This document shows, one piece after another, positions 63,630 through 64,000 of a stretch of DNA of 64,000 bases. Each line of letters begins with the position of its first letter. The first letter of the stretch is position 1. The notes beneath the pieces are model-generated. The model was not told the DNA's origin and did no database searches. It saw only the letters and a program-made list of their open reading frames with translations. Where the stretch lies: the NCBI GenBank assembly GCA_015146655.1, contig VKHL01000015.1:1-64000 (forward strand), in the 5' to 3' direction. The position numbers and the translations under genes were made by a program. Source of the stretch: Ochromonas danica. Lineage: Eukaryota; Sar; Chrysophyceae; Chromulinales; Chromulinaceae.

Positions 63630-64000
63630 CTAAGCCGAAATTGTGGCGATCTTCTTAGCAGCAACTTGCTGCCCACCGCCCAGGCCCAATGACTGCAAGG
63701 AAGACATGACGAACGCACCCAACGCAGCAGATGCGAGAGGCAGAGCAATCTCGGGGGCGTTGCCACTGGGTAGCACCAGTCCAGAATCCTTGGTATCGCT
63801 TACAACATTGCAGACCTGAGAAGTGAGAGCAGCAGCAAGCTGAGCACCCATGGCCTCGGCCAATTTGTCGACAAATCGAGTCTGTAGATCGGGAGTGAGG
63901 GCTGTCAAGACCGTGGTCAAATCTTGAGCCGTGAGCGAAGATGGTTCTTGAGATGGAGCAGGCATAGCTGGATTGTCTTGTTGGGCAGCCAGAGGCGCTG
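63630..64000 (-). CDS. 3' part of a gene cut by the window edge, unknown
   Basis: The frame stays open to the edge upstream of a Met at 63965 (APLAAQQDNPAM...), so the true start is probably outside the window. The visible 123 residues contain an amphipathic helix (TPDLQTRFVDKLAEAMGAQL) and a hydrophobic Ala/Gly-rich stretch (LPLASAALGAFVMSSLQSLG), and end IATISA. No family is recognised. Confidence 0.55.
   Translation of the reverse strand, partial: APLAAQQDNPAMPAPSQEPSSLTAQDLTTVLTALTPDLQTRFVDKLAEAMGAQLAAALTSQVCNVVSDTKDSGLVLPSGNAPEIALPLASAALGAFVMSSLQSLGLGGGQQVAAKKIATISA

Overview
This window is nuclear DNA from a compact eukaryotic genome. It has about 20 protein genes on both strands, spaced closely. 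Reading frames join across 32 short introns of 56-110 nt. All are GT-AG except one GC-AG intron, and many carry a CTAAC/CTAAT branch-point-like motif near the 3' end. One gene (25927-27635) encodes a signal peptide with an aromatic residue just after the predicted cleavage site. It is followed by a second hydrophobic, Ala-x-Ala-ending segment, the layout of a protein sent to a complex (secondary) plastid. With a carotenoid oxygenase nearby, this suggests a photosynthetic protist with a red-type secondary plastid, most likely a stramenopile alga. No marker in the window fixes the lineage.

Layout. 1-12 kb: a large inverted repeat at the left edge overlapping the 5' end of a Tdp1 DNA-repair gene; a TLC-domain membrane protein; a relic of a non-LTR-retrotransposon-like protein beside a 49-bp exact direct repeat; a secreted Cys-rich orphan; a gene-poor, decayed stretch; a membrane-anchored carotenoid oxygenase; and a five-exon APC-type amino-acid/amine permease. 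12-25 kb: a tail-anchored helical-repeat protein, a DUF711 (UPF0210) enzyme-like protein, and a 2227-aa PHD / TFIIS-central / SPOC chromatin protein. 24-32 kb: a divergent pair separated by a G-rich minisatellite, an ADP-ribosylglycohydrolase of the J1-crystallin type, tRNA-Arg(ACG), a coiled-coil protein and a membrane protein. 32-44 kb: a KIF12-like kinesin with a long acidic tail, a leucine-rich-repeat protein, the APC/C subunit CDC27 (six exons) and an alpha/beta-hydrolase-like protein. 44-51 kb: a small Cys-rich protein and then the most remarkable locus. 51-61.5 kb: SPT6, a kinesin-5 and a small four-span membrane protein. 61.5-63.6 kb: an AT-rich gene-free island with two near-perfect hairpins. 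The right edge cuts a gene on the minus strand.

The 44-51 kb locus holds a 1113-aa FG nucleoporin with N-terminal transmembrane segments and a basic RRKV-type C-terminus. This architecture resembles vertebrate POM121. In front of it lie two almost identical tandem 1206-bp units. Each carries the nucleoporin promoter and first exon, a fragment of a neighbouring hydrolase gene, and an inverted 223-bp piece of the nucleoporin's own second exon. A transcript of a unit would therefore hold sense exon 1 and antisense exon 2 of the parent gene. A shared element (AACGGATTT...CCGTTT or AACACGTTTT) recurs in the promoters of this cluster, and a related box lies before CDC27 and SPT6. Several genes here serve mitosis, transcription elongation or the nuclear envelope. 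I see no evidence that they are organised as a functional cluster beyond these shared promoter motifs.
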